Shown: one piece after another, positions 1 through 6,525 of the stretch
Numbering within the stretch: position 1 is the first letter of the stretch
How the letters are laid out: the number at the start of each line of letters is the position of its first letter
Origin: an uncultured Clostridia bacterium
Lineage (GTDB): Bacteria; Bacillota; Clostridia; TANB77; CAG-508
Assembly (NCBI GenBank): GCA_947630155.1
Contig: CANRGM010000032.1
Location: forward strand, 1 to 11,949
Length of the DNA: 11,949 nt
Reading direction: 5' to 3'
Notes under the pieces: model-generated
Told to the model about the DNA's origin: nothing
Databases searched by the model: none
What the model saw: the letters and a program-made list of their open reading frames with translations, nothing else
Program-made: the position numbers and the translations under genes

Positions 1-75
1 CGGAATCGAACCGGCACGGTTTATTCAACCGCAGGATTTTAAGTCCTGTGCGTCTACCAGTTCCGCCACATCTGC
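1..75 (-). tRNA. tRNA-Leu (anticodon UAA), 3' end cut by window edge
   Basis: Read on the minus strand from base 75, the sequence starts GCAGATG (the 5' acceptor strand), then the D arm TGGCGGAACTGGTAGACGCA typical of leucine tRNAs. The anticodon stem CAGGA/TCCTG encloses loop CTTAAAA, giving anticodon UAA at bases 41-39. A long class II variable arm (GGTT/AACC stem) and the T arm with GGTTCGATTCC follow. The last dozen or so bases, the 3' acceptor strand, lie outside the window. It decodes UUA and UUG, and UUA is abundant in these AT-rich genes. A consensus promoter lies just upstream. Confidence 0.95.
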
Positions 76-116
76 ATTTCTTATTGTTGAACTGGTATTG
101 TCTTACGACAAGACTT

Positions 117-145
117 ATTATATATTTTTAAGGCTAGTTTGTCAA
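117..145 (-). promoter_or_regulatory. Consensus sigma-A promoter for tRNA-Leu
   Basis: On the minus strand, TTGACA (bases 145-140) and TATAAT (122-117) are separated by exactly 17 bases. Both hexamers match the sigma-A consensus perfectly. Transcription would begin near base 110, about 35 bases before the tRNA. The leader contains a small hairpin, TTGTC-GTAA-GACAA (bases 111-98), with a GNRA-type loop. Strong promoters of this kind are normal for stable RNA genes. Confidence 0.85.
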
Positions 146-206
146 TACCTATTTCGAAATTTTTTTAACTTTTGCCCTTTTTTCAACATATGTATTATTA
201 ATATAT

Positions 207-584
207 TTATACTACATCCTTTTTCCATAATTCATGTTTATTGCAATAAGCGTAAATTGTAGAACCTGGTACATATTTACAATGTGCGACAGTCTCTTGT
301 CCTGGTTTTAAATATGTTGTTACAACTTTATCTCCAAATACAATACTTATCCACTCTATGTAATGATCTTCATCCATTACATGATTAACTTTTACAAAGA
401 TTTTTCCGTCTTTTACCTCATATTCAGGTACATGTTTTTCAACTGCTGCATCTACAGAATTAGGTACTAATTCCTTCATTTCTTCTCCACAACATTGAAA
501 ACCACATTGACATTTGCAGTCTTTTAAAACTTTTACTAAAGCACCACACTTTACACATCTTTTTATTAATAATTTCTCAGCCAT
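207..584 (-). CDS. Superoxide reductase (desulfoferrodoxin, 2Fe type)
   Basis: Cytoplasmic non-haem iron enzyme that reduces superoxide to hydrogen peroxide without making oxygen, a common defence in anaerobes. The 125 residues match the two-domain desulfoferrodoxin layout. The N-terminal desulforedoxin-like site has C10, C13, C31 and C32. The catalytic domain has the EKHVP motif (E49, K50, H51), H68, H74, and the CNKH motif (C114, H117), so all five ligands of the catalytic iron and the conserved Glu-Lys pair are present. Three extra cysteines (C23, C25, C27) lie between the two pairs of the FeCys4 site. The ATG is preceded by a strong GGAGG. It lies 38 bases downstream of the sortase gene and is probably cotranscribed with it. 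No clear hairpin terminator follows the stop. Confidence 0.95.
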   Translation of the reverse strand: MAEKLLIKRCVKCGALVKVLKDCKCQCGFQCCGEEMKELVPNSVDAAVEKHVPEYEVKDGKIFVKVNHVMDEDHYIEWISIVFGDKVVTTYLKPGQETVAHCKYVPGSTIYAYCNKHELWKKDVV

Positions 585-622
585 TTTTTACCTCCATCAT
601 TTTATAATTATATTATTAACCT

Positions 623-1273
623 TTATTCTACTCTTGCACAAACAACCAATCTATTTTTACCAGTTGCATCACAAGTAACTAAAGTGACTTCGATTTTTCC
701 ATCTGTTTGTCTTGTGATATATGAAGTATCAGATTCAGGAGTATAATATTTACTATAAATTGTATATTCAAGTTTATTTCCTTGCATATCTGTTATATAA
801 ATTTTATCTCCTTCTTTAAGATTTTTATTTTTTCCAAAGAATAATCCATTATTATAGTTATGCCCTATTATTACAGTATTGCCTGCTCTATTTACTCCTG
901 GACCATATAAAACCCCCACAGAAACCTCAATTGCATTTGCATGTGTGATAACGTCCAATATTGGATATCTAATATTTATAGTTGGCATCTCTAATTTTCC
1001 TACAACTTTAAATCCTTTATAAGTTGCTTGATCTCCAGAAATTAATACACCTTCATCCTTATTCTGTGTATTATTTTGATCTTCTTCTGGTTCTTCTGGA
1101 GTATCCTGATTATTATTCAATTGAACAACCATAGTATCAAATTCCTCTAAATAATCCTCTGCATCCGAATTCAACATATATTTCTTATAGTATCCATATC
1201 CTAAATATCCAAGTGTTCCTAATATAGCAATAACCAAAATAACTAAAATACCTGTCAGAATTTTATTATACAT
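623..1273 (-). CDS. Sortase family transpeptidase
   Basis: A membrane-anchored cysteine transpeptidase of 216 residues. Residues 5-27 form one hydrophobic N-terminal helix, followed by an acidic, Asn-rich linker (about 35-75) and a sortase beta-barrel. The catalytic triad is visible: H138 in GHN, C201 in TLVTC, and R208 in NRLVV. Such enzymes cleave LPXTG-like signals and attach proteins to peptidoglycan or to pilins. No substrate with a sorting signal lies in this window, so the target is unknown. The layout (N-terminal anchor, no C-terminal membrane helix) fits a class D/E-like housekeeping sortase better than a pilin sortase, but I cannot assign the class firmly. The ATG has a good GGAGG site and lies 33 bases after the HIT gene, suggesting cotranscription. 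Confidence 0.92.
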   Translation of the reverse strand: MYNKILTGILVILVIAILGTLGYLGYGYYKKYMLNSDAEDYLEEFDTMVVQLNNNQDTPEEPEEDQNNTQNKDEGVLISGDQATYKGFKVVGKLEMPTINIRYPILDVITHANAIEVSVGVLYGPGVNRAGNTVIIGHNYNNGLFFGKNKNLKEGDKIYITDMQGNKLEYTIYSKYYTPESDTSYITRQTDGKIEVTLVTCDATGKNRLVVCARVE

Positions 1274-1306
1274 TATATTTCCTCCATCAATTTTTTATTT
1301 TTAATA

Positions 1307-1654
1307 TTATCCTATAATCTTTTCACCTAATTTTTTTCCAGCTAATAAATGATAATGTAAATGCATAACCTCTTGACCTGCATCTTTTCCACAATTTACA
1401 ATTACTCTAAACCCTTCTTCTTCTATATTTAACTGCTTAGCTAACATGTTAATAACCTTTTGAATTTTACCAACTAATTCATAATCTTGTTCTTCTAATT
1501 CTAACAATGAATTAATGTGTTTTTTTGGTATTACCAATATATGAATTGGCGCTGCTGGATTTATATCTTTAAAAGCCAATATTTCATCATCTTCATACAC
1601 TTTTTCTGAAGGAATTTCACCTTTTATTATTTTACAAAATACGCAATCTTCCAT
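1307..1654 (-). CDS. HIT family (HinT-like) nucleotide hydrolase
   Basis: A 115-residue histidine-triad protein of the HINT branch. These proteins hydrolyse purine nucleoside phosphoramidates and aminoacyl-AMP adducts. The signature His-x-His-x-His is at H98, H100 and H102, with H100 expected to be the nucleophile. C4 and C7, together with H46 and H98, fit the zinc site found in many bacterial members. The N-terminal motif CxFCKIIxGEIPS and the central HILVIPKKHI strand are typical, and the length is normal. It follows alaS, which is suggestive because HINT proteins can act on aminoacyl-adenylates, but that link is inference. No Shine-Dalgarno sequence lies directly before the ATG. A promoter 18-46 bases upstream would give a very short leader. 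Confidence 0.95.
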   Translation of the reverse strand: MEDCVFCKIIKGEIPSEKVYEDDEILAFKDINPAAPIHILVIPKKHINSLLELEEQDYELVGKIQKVINMLAKQLNIEEEGFRVIVNCGKDAGQEVMHLHYHLLAGKKLGEKIIG

Positions 1655-1665
1655 TTCACAATTCA

Positions 1666-1685
1666 GATGTTATTATATTAACATC
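1666..1685. repeat. Inverted repeat overlapping the HIT gene -10 box
   Basis: GATGTTA (1666-1672) and TAACATC (1679-1685) form a perfect 7-bp inverted repeat around a 6-base centre. It covers the -10 hexamer of the promoter read on the minus strand, so it could be a repressor binding site. It could instead be chance in AT-rich DNA. Confidence 0.4.
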
Positions 1686-1700
1686 TTCTCCTCATATCAA
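1672..1700 (-). promoter_or_regulatory. Sigma-A promoter for the HIT gene, with very short leader
   Basis: On the minus strand, TTGATA (1700-1695) is followed 17 bases later by TATAAT (1677-1672). The -35 box matches five of six consensus positions and the -10 box is perfect. Transcription should begin about 10 bases before the ATG at 1654, leaving no room for a normal Shine-Dalgarno site. The GAGGAG in this region falls inside the promoter spacer, 33 bases before the ATG, so it is not the ribosome binding site of transcripts made here. Confidence 0.7.
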
Positions 1701-1707
1701 CATATTT

Positions 1708-1736
1708 AGGTTTTTTGTGGATATACCTATAAACCT
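1708..1736. repeat. Weak inverted repeat after alaS
   Basis: AGGTTT (1708-1713) and AAACCT (1731-1736) could pair as a 6-bp stem 7 bases beyond the alaS stop codon. No run of T follows on the minus strand, so I do not call it a terminator. I see no better terminator between alaS and the HIT promoter. Confidence 0.25.
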
Positions 1737-1742
1737 ATTTCA

Positions 1743-3512
1743 TTAACATAGAATCGCTTTAATTCTTCTTACACCTGCTGAACTTGCTTCTTCTTTTTTT
1801 ATTTTAAATGTACCTAATTCAGAAGTATTAGCTACATGTGGTCCACCACAAATTTCTAATGATACATCACCTATTTTATATACAGAAACTATATCTGGAT
1901 ATCTTTCAATAAATTGACACTCTGCTCCAATTCTAACCGCTTCTTCTTTAGGCATTTCTAACCTTTCTACCTGAATTGCCATACTGATATATTCATTTAC
2001 CAAATCTTCTACTTGTTTCTTTTGCTCATCAGTCATTTTTTCATCATGTGTAAAATCGAATCTCATTCTTTCAGCAGTAATATTGCTACCTCTCTGATGA
2101 ACATGACCTCCAAGAACTTTCTTCAATGCTGCATTTAAAAGGTGTGTAGCAGTATGGTATTTGGTTTCCATTTCTCCTGTAGATGCAAGTCCACCTTTAA
2201 ATTTTTGTTCAGATCCAGCTCTTGACTTTGCTTGATGTTCTTCAAATTTTGCTTTAAATCCATCAATATCTATAGTATACCCTTGCTCTTTGGCTAATTC
2301 TTCTGTTAATTCTATAGGAAATCCATAAGTATCATATAATTTAAATGCTGTGTCTTTATCAATCAAATTTCCATCAATATTTTTGGTTACTTTTTCAAAT
2401 TCTCTTAATCCTTTTTCAAGTGTTCTATTAAACTTGATTTTTTCGTTTCTCAAAGCATCTAATATAAAATCCTTGTTTCTTTCTAACTCTTTATAATATC
2501 CTTTATATTCATCAATTACCATCTGAGCTAGGTCTTGTTCCCAATTAGAATCAATTTGTATATCTAATTGTTTAGCATATCTGATTGTTCTTCTTATTAA
2601 TCTTCTTAAAATATAGCCTTGATCTTTGTTAGATGGCATTATTTTTGCATCGTCTCCAAGAATTATAACTATTGCCCTAATATGATCCGCAATAATTCTC
2701 ATATATCTTGTATATTTTTCATCATCATATTTCTTTCCAGAAATTTTCTCAATTTTTTCAATTATACCTTTCCATATTGATGATTTATAATTATCAGTTT
2801 TACCTTCTAATATTGCTGTTACTCTCTCTACTCCCATACCTGTATCTACATTTTTATTCTTTAAAGGAGTAAATGTTCCATCTTGATTATGCATATATTG
2901 CATAAATACATTATTCCATATTTCAACCCAATTATCATTTTCAGGATCAAATTTAGTTGGAATATCTTCATCACTTCTCCAATAAAAAATTTCAGTATCC
3001 GGTCCACAAGGTCCTGTAGACTCCATATTTGGCCACCAGTTGTCATCTTCACCTAAAAAAGCTATTCTTTCTTCTGGTATTCCTTGTTTCTTCCATAATT
3101 CAGCTGATTCTGTATCAGCAGGAACTAAATCATTACCTTTAAATACTGTTACAGCTAGCCTTTCCACTGGTATGTTTAAATGCTTAGTCAATAATTCAAA
3201 ACTCCACTCTATTGATTCATTTTTAAAATAATCACCTAAAGACCAATTACCTAACATTTCAAAAAATGTATGATGTGTTTTATCTCCTACTTCATCTAAA
3301 TCATTTGTTCTAAAACATTTTTGAACATCTGTTAGACGTTTTCCTTCTGGATGTGGTTCACCTTTTAAATATGGTACTAATGGTTGCATTCCCGCAGTAT
3401 TGAATAATACTGTAGGATCATTTTCTGGAATAACTGGTGCACTTGGAATAATGACATGTTCTTTACTTTTAAAAAAGTTTAAATATTTGTCTTTTAAATT
3501 TATATTTTCCAT
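1743..3512 (-). CDS. alaS: Alanyl-tRNA synthetase, short form with editing domain but no C-Ala domain
   Basis: Class II synthetase that charges tRNA-Ala. The catalytic domain starts with the family's N-terminal helix and AGMQP motif (40-44), motif 2 runs from about FRTNDLDEVG to FFEMLGNWSLGDYFK (68-97), and motif 3 is the GMGVER stretch (225-230). The tRNA-recognition helices follow to about residue 430. The editing domain that removes mischarged Ser or Gly has its zinc ligands H453, H457 (HTATH), C555 and H559 (CGGPH). At 589 residues it is far shorter than the usual 850-900. Only about 20 residues join the recognition domain to HTATH, so the editing beta-barrel is missing, and the protein ends at the editing domain with no coiled coil or C-Ala domain. 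The reading frame is intact and the end follows a conserved motif, so this looks like a natural short form. A clear AAGGAG precedes the ATG. Confidence 0.95.
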   Translation of the reverse strand: MENINLKDKYLNFFKSKEHVIIPSAPVIPENDPTVLFNTAGMQPLVPYLKGEPHPEGKRLTDVQKCFRTNDLDEVGDKTHHTFFEMLGNWSLGDYFKNESIEWSFELLTKHLNIPVERLAVTVFKGNDLVPADTESAELWKKQGIPEERIAFLGEDDNWWPNMESTGPCGPDTEIFYWRSDEDIPTKFDPENDNWVEIWNNVFMQYMHNQDGTFTPLKNKNVDTGMGVERVTAILEGKTDNYKSSIWKGIIEKIEKISGKKYDDEKYTRYMRIIADHIRAIVIILGDDAKIMPSNKDQGYILRRLIRRTIRYAKQLDIQIDSNWEQDLAQMVIDEYKGYYKELERNKDFILDALRNEKIKFNRTLEKGLREFEKVTKNIDGNLIDKDTAFKLYDTYGFPIELTEELAKEQGYTIDIDGFKAKFEEHQAKSRAGSEQKFKGGLASTGEMETKYHTATHLLNAALKKVLGGHVHQRGSNITAERMRFDFTHDEKMTDEQKKQVEDLVNEYISMAIQVERLEMPKEEAVRIGAECQFIERYPDIVSVYKIGDVSLEICGGPHVANTSELGTFKIKKEEASSAGVRRIKAILC

Positions 3513-3550
3513 TATATCTCCTTCTTAATCTTAATATAAAATCTTACAAA

Positions 3551-3579
3551 ATTATATACCATTTTAGCATATTTTGCAA
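3551..3579 (-). promoter_or_regulatory. Promoter for alaS
   Basis: On the minus strand, TTGCAA (3579-3574) and TATAAT (3556-3551) are 17 bases apart; the -10 box is perfect and the -35 box matches four of six positions. It lies about 40 bases before the alaS ATG. A short inverted repeat, GTCAA-ATAAA-TTGAC (about 3582-3596), lies just upstream of the -35 box. The 127-base gap after mtaB has no T-box sequence, so tRNA-sensing control of alaS is not supported. Confidence 0.6.
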
Positions 3580-3639
3580 TAGTCAATTTATTTGACAGGA
3601 ACCTTGTGATGTAAAATAGAAAGTTCTGTTTTCGTTACA

Positions 3640-4995
3640 CTAATCACTTAAATTTCCGATAATCACTTTTCCATTATATTCTTTTACTTTAACCTTGGCT
3701 ATACAATTTTCTAAATTCTCTCCTGTACTCCAAACCTCTATATAATTTTTAGTATGTCCTTTATAATACTCTCCATCCTTTTCTTCAAACAAAACTTCTA
3801 TAACCTTACCTACATATTTTGAATTATACATTTGTTCATTTTTATCAGAAAGCTCAATTAATATTTTACTTCTTTTTTCTTTTATTGAACCATCAATTTG
3901 ATTTGGCATAATAGCTGCTTTAGTTCCTTTCCTTTGAGAATACTTAAAAATATGCATTTTATAAAAAGCTATTTTTTTTAAAAAATCATATGTAATATTA
4001 AATTCCTCTTCTGTTTCTCCTGGAAAACCAACTATTATATCAGTTGTTAATGATGCATTTGGAAAACATTTTCTTAATAACATCACTCCTTTTTCAAATT
4101 CATATGTCGTATATTTTCTGTTCATTCTTTTTAATGTTTCATCACATCCACTTTGCAATGATAGATGGAAATGATCACATATTTTTTCTAGTTTTGATAA
4201 CCTATTCACAAAATCTTCTGTTATTATTGTTGGCTCTATTGAACCTAGGCGAATCCTATATAATCCATCAATTTTATTTAATTCTTCCAACAGATCAATT
4301 AAACCAACTCCATTTTTAAAATCCTTTCCATATGATGCAATATGAATTCCAGTAATAACTACTTCTTTAATACCCTTTTCCACAATTTGTTCAACTTCAT
4401 TAATAATATTTTCAAGTTTTCTACTTCTTACTCTTCCTCTAGCATATGGAATTATACAATATGAACAAAATCTATCACACCCATCTTGAATTTTAACTAC
4501 TGCCCTTGTTTTTTCTGTATATGTTGTAGTTCCAAACTCCACATATTCTTTTTGGTGCATAACATCTGAAATTATGGCATTGCTATTATTATTCTGTTTT
4601 ACATCAGCATCAAGTTCATCCATTTCTATTAAATTTTGTCCCATTTTATTTTCTTGATAATTTTCCACAATATTTACAATATCTTTTTTTTCATTATTCC
4701 CTATTATCAAATCTATCTCTTCTATCTTATTTAATTCATCCTTACCCACTTGTGCATAACATCCACAAGCAACAACAATAGAAGAAGGATTAACCTCCTT
4801 CATCCTTCTTAACATCTGCCTTGATTTTCTATCTGCTATATTAGTTACTGTACATGTATTTACTATATATATATCTGCAACATCACTTGCCTCAACAATA
4901 TCATATCCAGCCTCCAAAAATTCCTGTGACATTGCATTTGTCTCATATTGATTAACCTTACAACCAAGTGAAACAAAACCTACTCTTTTACTCAA
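3640..4995 (-). CDS. mtaB: tRNA t6A37 methylthiotransferase MtaB
   Basis: Radical SAM enzyme that converts t6A to ms2t6A at position 37 of ANN-decoding tRNAs. Numbering from the TTG start (451 residues), the N-terminal MTTase domain has the cysteines of the auxiliary 4Fe-4S cluster at C12 (SLGCKVNQYET), C48 (NTCTVT) and C79 (GCYAQ). The radical SAM motif CDRFCSYC gives C173, C177 and C180, and a C-terminal TRAM-like RNA-binding domain follows from about residue 385. SLGCKVNQYE and the IPYARGR context favour MtaB over MiaB or RimO. I start at TTG 4995 because AAGGAG lies 8 bases upstream and the family motif begins soon after. Upstream in-frame ATGs (5067, 5019) lack a ribosome site and the first overlaps the preceding gene. 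It lies 43 bases after the CapA-family gene. Confidence 0.93.
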   Translation of the reverse strand: MSKRVGFVSLGCKVNQYETNAMSQEFLEAGYDIVEASDVADIYIVNTCTVTNIADRKSRQMLRRMKEVNPSSIVVACGCYAQVGKDELNKIEEIDLIIGNNEKKDIVNIVENYQENKMGQNLIEMDELDADVKQNNNSNAIISDVMHQKEYVEFGTTTYTEKTRAVVKIQDGCDRFCSYCIIPYARGRVRSRKLENIINEVEQIVEKGIKEVVITGIHIASYGKDFKNGVGLIDLLEELNKIDGLYRIRLGSIEPTIITEDFVNRLSKLEKICDHFHLSLQSGCDETLKRMNRKYTTYEFEKGVMLLRKCFPNASLTTDIIVGFPGETEEEFNITYDFLKKIAFYKMHIFKYSQRKGTKAAIMPNQIDGSIKEKRSKILIELSDKNEQMYNSKYVGKVIEVLFEEKDGEYYKGHTKNYIEVWSTGENLENCIAKVKVKEYNGKVIIGNLSD

Positions 4996-5003
4996 CTCTA
5001 TCT

Positions 5004-5009
5004 CTCCTT
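5004..5009 (-). promoter_or_regulatory. Ribosome binding site that sets the mtaB TTG start
   Basis: AAGGAG on the minus strand (5009-5004) lies 8 bases before TTG at 4995. It is the only good Shine-Dalgarno sequence near the 5' end of mtaB, and it supports the non-ATG start and a gene about 24 codons shorter than the longest open frame. Confidence 0.75.
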
Positions 5010-5038
5010 CTATCAGCATAATTGATAATACCAAATTC

Positions 5039-6301
5039 TCATTCCCCACCATATGCAGGAACCACACTCATAGATGAATCCAATTTCTGAACCACTGCCT
5101 TATATGTTTCATAAACTTTCTTATAATTAGACAAATACTTCCCTATATTCTCATTACTAAAAGGTATAACCTTAAAATTATTCCAATTTCGAGCATTAAA
5201 TGAAGTAAAAATCAACTCATTCTCCACATTATCAATTTTAACTTCTGTTTCTCCATCTTTCACAGTTTTAGTTATATTCAATGAAGTCATCAACCCAACC
5301 ATTTTATTATAATTTTGGTCTTGGTTTTGCGCAGAAAGAAAATTTCCTAACGAATATATTACTAAAGTATCATCAATCCAAGCTACAGGTTGAATAACAT
5401 GAGGATGTGCACCTATTACAATATCAACATCATTATCAGCTAAAAACTGTGCTGAATCTTTCTGATATTCAGTTGGATTATGTGTATATTCAACTCCCCA
5501 ATGCATTGCAACCATCAATACATCCACCTGATCTCTAACCTGTTCAATATCCTTTTTCACTTGTTCCTTATAATTTTGATATTCCACGTCTCTTTCTGGA
5601 TCATTAATAGCTAAATTTGTTGGCCACACATTAACTAGATATTCTTTTCCTTGTGGTACAGAAATACCATTTGTTCCATATGTATAACTAAGCAATGCAT
5701 ATTTTATTCCATTTTTTTCTCTAATTTGAACCGCATTTCTTTCTTCCTCAGATGCATATGTTCCAACAGCTAGTACATTTTCTTGTTTCTTCCAATAATC
5801 AATAGAAGCTAAAACTGCCTTTTCTCCCCTATCCATTGTATGATTTGTTGCCAAACTAACTAAATTAAACCCTGCATCAATCATGGCATCTCCAGCTTCT
5901 TGAGGTGAATTAAATGTTGGATAATCTGAAACTCCAAGTTCAGAACCTCCAAGCACAGTTTCTTGATTATAATATGCTAAATCATAATTTTGAACTTTTT
6001 CTTTTATATATTCAATAATTGGTTTAAAATCATATCCTGTTCCTCCAGCCAATCTTTTGGCGTCTTTATAAACACTACTATGAATAAGATTATCTCCTAC
6101 CATTACTAATGAGACACTTGTTGTTGAATCCTCTGGAACATCCACAGCTATAGTGTCTTGGACATTGTTAGTATTATTGTTTGATAATTTCTTAATCAAA
6201 TAATTATTTTTTTTATTTGATATAACGATTATTCCAGCTATTATTACAATCATTACTACTACGAATTTCCACAATTTAAATTCTATATTTTTCTTTTTCA
6301 T
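5039..6301 (-). CDS. CapA-family metallophosphatase, membrane-anchored
   Basis: A 420-residue protein of the CapA/PgsA-cap family, calcineurin-like metallophosphatases linked to poly-gamma-glutamate capsule synthesis in Bacillus; many homologues have unknown substrates. Residues 12-28 are one membrane helix, so the enzyme domain should face outward. Visible motifs are MVGDNLIH (D70, H74), NQE (112-114), TNHTMDRG (N153, H154, D157), MHWGVEYTH (H267, H274), GAHPHV (H299, H301) and SLGNF (319-321). No capB or capC homologue lies nearby, so a capsule role is not shown. The ATG has AGGAAGG upstream. It is the first minus-strand gene after the divergent region and probably shares a transcript with mtaB. 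Confidence 0.9.
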   Translation of the reverse strand: MKKKNIEFKLWKFVVVMIVIIAGIIVISNKKNNYLIKKLSNNNTNNVQDTIAVDVPEDSTTSVSLVMVGDNLIHSSVYKDAKRLAGGTGYDFKPIIEYIKEKVQNYDLAYYNQETVLGGSELGVSDYPTFNSPQEAGDAMIDAGFNLVSLATNHTMDRGEKAVLASIDYWKKQENVLAVGTYASEEERNAVQIREKNGIKYALLSYTYGTNGISVPQGKEYLVNVWPTNLAINDPERDVEYQNYKEQVKKDIEQVRDQVDVLMVAMHWGVEYTHNPTEYQKDSAQFLADNDVDIVIGAHPHVIQPVAWIDDTLVIYSLGNFLSAQNQDQNYNKMVGLMTSLNITKTVKDGETEVKIDNVENELIFTSFNARNWNNFKVIPFSNENIGKYLSNYKKVYETYKAVVQKLDSSMSVVPAYGGE

Positions 6302-6328
6302 ATTTACTACCTTCCTATTACTGCAACT

Positions 6329-6357
6329 ATTATATACTATATATTTTATAATGTTAT
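6329..6357 (-). promoter_or_regulatory. Candidate promoter for the capA-like gene
   Basis: On the minus strand, ATAACA (6357-6352) and a perfect TATAAT (6334-6329) are 17 bases apart. An overlapping alternative is TTGTAA (6364-6359) with TATAGT (6341-6336), also 17 bases apart. Both would start transcription a short distance before the ATG at 6301. The AT-rich background makes the choice uncertain. Confidence 0.45.
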
Positions 6358-6375
6358 ATTACAAAAATCAATACA

Positions 6376-6432
6376 CTACTTATAAATTTTCTAATAAGAA
6401 CAATTCAATAATTCTACTTTTACAATAAGTAG
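6376..6432. repeat. Inverted CTACTTAT half-sites in the divergent region
   Basis: CTACTTAT (6376-6383) is matched by its perfect inverse ATAAGTAG (6425-6432). A closer copy, CTACTT (6414-6419), forms a 6-bp inverted repeat with AAGTAG (6427-6432). They lie upstream of the capA-side promoter candidates and could be regulator sites; no known regulator is recognised. Confidence 0.3.
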
Positions 6433-6525
6433 CTAAAGCCAAAAAATTCTAACATACCTATCATATATCATAAAAACATACATATAAATTATATATAAGT
6501 ACACTTAAAATATGGGGGAAATTTC

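Larger units (their letters stand above)
6302..6525. other. Divergent intergenic region between the capA-like and CAP-domain genes
   Basis: A very AT-rich 224-base gap between genes read outward on both strands. It holds the capA-side promoter candidates (6329-6364) and repeated CTACTT-type half-sites (6376-6432). I see no convincing promoter for the plus-strand gene, although one must lie here, and no RNA gene or small coding region. Confidence 0.6.

Noticed and set aside
1..75. tRNA-Leu as an integration site for a mobile element
   Set aside because: The 3' end of the tRNA lies outside the window, and the genes on the visible side are ordinary chromosomal genes with no integrase.
1673..1684. 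Mini-ORF of three codons plus stop after GAGGAG, as a leader peptide for the HIT gene
   Set aside because: The ATG is only 3 bases after the AGGAG, and the same bases form a strong promoter, which explains the region better.
2861..3231. Open frames on both strands inside alaS (2861-3052 minus, 3040-3231 plus)
   Set aside because: Both lie within conserved alaS sequence, have no family signature and are shadows of the real gene.
3513..3639. T-box or other riboswitch upstream of alaS
   Set aside because: The gap is only 127 bases, most of the transcript leader would be under 40 bases, and the conserved T-box sequence is absent.
3600..3640. Hairpin terminator after mtaB
   Set aside because: CAGAAC and GTTCCTG can pair only with a bulge across a 20-base loop, and no T run follows.
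4044..4319. Plus-strand open frame inside mtaB
   Set aside because: It is antisense to the conserved radical SAM domain and its hydrophobic, Leu/Phe-rich translation is typical of a shadow frame.
6460..6500. Sporulation sigma-E promoter for the CAP-domain gene
   Set aside because: CATACATA resembles a sigma-E -10 box, but one key base differs and no -35 element lies at the right distance.
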